NCBI GenBank assembly: GCA_024741835.1
Contig: JAENRP010000670.1
Location: 1-11,513, forward strand
Source of the DNA: Diplocarpon mali
Taxonomy: Eukaryota; Ascomycota; Leotiomycetes; Helotiales; Drepanopezizaceae
DNA: 11,513 nucleotides
Direction: 5' to 3'
Below the pieces are notes generated by a model. The model had not been told where the DNA came from, ran no database searches, and was given only the letters and a program-made list of their open reading frames with translations. A program made the translations under genes and the position numbers. Shown in pieces: positions 10,121 through 11,513 of the stretch. Positions within the stretch are counted from its first letter, which is position 1; every line of letters starts with the position of its first letter.

Positions 10121-10560
10121 ATTATAGTAATAGCTTTAATATCTTAAAATATTAATTGAAATTGTTTAGCAATTATAATAAAAAGCCCTATTATTATTTG
10201 TTTAATAGAAGAATCAGTTAAAGCAAAGGCTTTAATTAATTATAGTTCAGAAGTTAATACAATAATTAGAAAAGTGGTAGAAATGGCTTGATTAATAATT
10301 GTTAGCAATTGACTCCTTATTTATTCGACTATCTTTAGATTAAAATACAATTTTAATGAATAGGTGAAAAATGTAAAGGTTAAAGTTAAAGGAATTGTTA
10401 ATTATACTAACTTTCTAATAATAGAGAATTCTTTGAATAATATTCTTTTAAGAATACCTTTTATTTTAGAATCTTAGTTAATATTTAATTATCTTAGAGA
10501 TAGGCTTATAAAAGTTAGCCTTTGGAATATAGATCGATCCTTAAAAGGATAAATGATTAT
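10121..10560 (+). pseudogene. Retropepsin-type aspartic protease, right copy
   Basis: Same frame as Gag. The active-site strand reads KALINYSSEVNTI. The catalytic Asp codon is AAT (10238-10240), so this copy has lost the residue that the left copy keeps. The loop continues TIIRKVVEMA, as in the family's N.M..K.A.. helix. The second half ends in NNILLRIPFI. The protease is inactive because of the lost Asp and flanking stops. Gag-pro is followed by a change of frame into pol somewhere between here and about 10810. Confidence 0.84.
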
Positions 10561-11040
10561 TATAGAAGATATAGTCAAATTCTAAAATAAGGTTTTAGGA
10601 AACGATTAGCTAGTATAAGGGCTAGGCTTGATGCTAATAAAGGAAGGCACTTAGCAAGGAGTTATAGTAAAAGAAAGGTAAGTTTATCGATTTTAAATAA
10701 TAGTGATTTAACTTGCAATCTTAGACTAGGAGTCAAATCTAGAATTTTAAAAAATAGTATAATCGGTGTTTTATTAGCTTAATAATTAAGAAAAAAGAAA
10801 AATAAAGTAGAGAAGAGAGTTTGTTTTATAAATTTCGATAATTCACTAATCATTTTGAAAAACCTAAAAACCACTTATAGGCTAGACCCGCAAGTGAAAA
10901 ATAATAAAATTACTAATGATATTTCTATTTACGCACTTTAAATTAATAACTTAGAAAATCTTTTAATTGTTTTTAAAAAGGAAAATTCGGATCGTTTTAT
11001 AGGATTTGATAAAAAAGGAAAGAAGTAGAGAAGTATAATA
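10561..11040 (+). pseudogene. pol: Pol N-terminal linker, right copy, truncated before the RT domain
   Basis: In the frame with codons starting at 1 modulo 3 (-1 relative to gag-pro), 10600-10770 is free of stops and reads as charged protein (LDANKGRHLARSYSKRK, then SIIGVLLA). It continues past a TAATAA (10774-10779) through KKKNKVEKRV and RLDPQVKNNK to the breakpoint at 11040. The left copy shows the same frame continuing into a clear reverse transcriptase, which identifies this part as pol. No catalytic motif is included. The end coincides with the first base of a 41-bp repeat. Confidence 0.7.
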
Positions 11041-11081
11041 TGTTGTGCAGAAAATAGGCTAAATATGCTAGTACGCGCCCT
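11041..11081 (+). repeat. 41-bp direct repeat, copy 1
   Basis: The unit begins TGTTGTGCAG and ends GTACGCGCCCT. It is identical to 11473-11513. It starts exactly where homology of the right retrotransposon copy ends and where base composition changes. The preceding bases differ from those before copy 2, so the repeat's left edge is real; its right edge cannot be judged because copy 2 ends with the window. Confidence 0.93.
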
Positions 11082-11472
11082 AAGGTGTGGATTCACATTT
11101 TGGCCGAGCGGTATTATGCACGACAGTTATAAGCCCCGTGAGCGCAGCGATAATTCTTTTCGCATTCCTCTTGCGCGAGGTTTAGCCGACGTTTCTTTCG
11201 CTTCGAAGTTCTACCGGTCGCCGATTTTCCAAATTCTCGGCAATGATCATACTCGGTTTCGACAGCTGTATCGACAGAAGTTTCGACAGGTTTGAGTAAA
11301 AAGACGTCCGATGGCCGTCCGACGTATGGCCGAAGGAAACTGCGGTCTTCCGGCCCTTCCGACCACCTATTCCCTGCTAGCTTAGCGGTCTGTGCGCCAC
11401 ATCTACGCTACCACAGACTGGGCTAGTACTTAGGCCGCTGGAAAAACTGTTCTTCCGGCGACCTAGGGGGTG
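11082..11472. other. Unrecognised normal-composition DNA between 41-bp repeats
   Basis: This 391-bp stretch is much richer in G and C than anything to its left, has many CpG dinucleotides and shows no RIP appearance. I recognise no protein. The only open frame of note is 76 codons (11065-11295), which starts inside the repeat and resembles nothing known to me. TCTTCCGGC occurs twice (near 11346 and 11450), and GCTAGTAC occurs both in the 41-mer and near 11421. It may be one unit of a 432-bp tandem repeat, a short non-autonomous element, or unique flanking sequence. Confidence 0.5.
11259..11294 (+). repeat. Three-copy 12-bp-period repeat with TCGACAG core
   Basis: TCGACAG occurs at 11259-11265, 11271-11277 and 11283-11289, exactly 12 bases apart, with variable 5-base fillers. 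No function is evident. Confidence 0.75.
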
Positions 11473-11513
11473 TGTTGTGCAGAAAATAGGCTAAATATGC
11501 TAGTACGCGCCCT
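11473..11513 (+). repeat. 41-bp direct repeat, copy 2 (at window end)
   Basis: This is a perfect match to 11041-11081, giving a period of 432 bases. The window stops at its last base, so whether the 432-bp unit continues in tandem is not visible. Confidence 0.93.

Larger units (their letters stand above)
2289..11040. repeat. Large imperfect palindrome (about 4.2-kb inverted arms, about 390-bp spacer)
   Basis: The left arm (2289 to about 6467) is the reverse complement of the right arm (about 6857 to 11040). Anchors seen directly include CTATATATAG at 6371-6380 and 6944-6953, the Cys motif at 4124-4198 and 9131-9205, the protease at 3091 and 10238, and the outer end where 2289-2291 pairs with 11038-11040. 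Over the last 180 bases of the right arm I counted 19 differences by eye, all transitions. The outer boundaries are asymmetric: the element continues past 2289 on the left but gives way to unrelated DNA at 11041 on the right. Confidence 0.9.
6857..11040 (+). mobile_element. RIP-degraded Ty3/gypsy LTR retrotransposon, right copy (3'-truncated)
   Basis: This is a plus-strand copy of the same element as the left one. It contains leader, gag-protease in one frame from about 7262 to 10560, and the first part of pol. Right and left positions add to about 13329 over most of the arm (for example protease 10238 with 3091, and the Cys motif 9131 with 4198), so the copies are almost free of relative indels; at the inner end the sum is 13324, implying about 5 bp of indel. 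The copy stops at 11040 inside the pol N-terminal linker, before any reverse transcriptase motif. That end is not an LTR end and must be a deletion or rearrangement breakpoint. Confidence 0.87.

Noticed and set aside
10790..10802. Programmed -1 slippery site in the A-rich tract
   Set aside because: In the protease frame the bases do not make a standard X XXY YYZ heptamer, and the pol frame is already stop-poor upstream, so the switch probably happens earlier.
2289..11040. Palindrome as a fold-back sequencing or assembly artefact
   Set aside because: An artefactual fold-back would give near-identical arms. These differ at roughly one base in ten in the part I counted, all transitions, and end at different outer positions.
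1..11040. Mitochondrial or other organelle DNA as the reason for the AT-richness
   Set aside because: The frames are recognisable nuclear-type Ty3/gypsy proteins, and stops are concentrated at convertible codons. No organelle genes or RNAs are seen.
11065..11295. Open frame of 76 codons as a possible small gene
   Set aside because: It begins inside the 41-bp repeat (whose ATG recurs at the window end), resembles no protein I know, has no visible intron or regulatory context, and is of a length expected by chance in normal-composition DNA.
1..11513. CRISPR array, defence island or biosynthetic operon
   Set aside because: There are no regularly spaced repeats with unique spacers and no intact multi-gene reading frames. 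The content is eukaryotic retrotransposon debris.

Overview
The window looks like a heterochromatic, transposon-derived block from a filamentous ascomycete (Pezizomycotina-type) genome. Bases 1-11040 are extremely AT-rich and carry the signature expected of repeat-induced point mutation (RIP). Retrotransposon reading frames keep their length and phase but are full of TAA/TAG stops at places where Gln or Trp codons would fit, and differences between the two copies are almost all transitions. From 11041 the composition changes abruptly to ordinary, mixed-base DNA with no RIP appearance. No intact host gene is visible. Every call rests on reading translations by eye, since no database search was possible.

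Layout. A large imperfect palindrome fills most of the window. The left arm (2289 to about 6467) and the right arm (about 6857 to 11040) are inverted copies of the 5' part of one Ty3/gypsy-type LTR retrotransposon, about 4.2 kb each, around a spacer of roughly 390 bp. On the minus strand the left copy runs, 5' to 3', from leader (6457 to about 6068) through gag-protease (about 6067 to 2769) into pol (2768 to the window edge). Pol holds reverse transcriptase, RNase H and the N-terminal part of integrase. On the plus strand the right copy has leader (6867-7261), gag-protease (7262 to about 10560) and only the N-terminal linker of pol, stopping at 11040. The spacer carries a plus-strand fragment that reads like the N-terminus of a different Gag.

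In the intact ancestor Gag would form the particle, the aspartic protease would process the polyproteins, and RT/RNase H plus integrase would copy and insert the element. Here every one of these is a pseudogene. In the left copy two of three RT aspartates, one RNase H aspartate, the first integrase aspartate and three of four integrase zinc ligands are changed by transitions. The protease aspartate is kept in the left copy and lost in the right. Gag-protease and pol lie in different frames (pol is -1 relative to gag-pro) in both arms.

The last 473 bases are unlike the rest. A perfect 41-bp direct repeat at 11041-11081 recurs at 11473-11513, where the window ends, giving a 432-bp period. The right element copy is cut off inside pol exactly where the first 41-mer begins, so this is not a normal LTR end. 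The interval between the repeats is not recognised; it holds a three-copy 12-bp-period repeat and a tRNA A-box-like word. I see no evidence of a novel defence or metabolic system. What is worth a second look is the RIP-mutated palindrome, its junctions, and the unmutated repeat unit at the right end.
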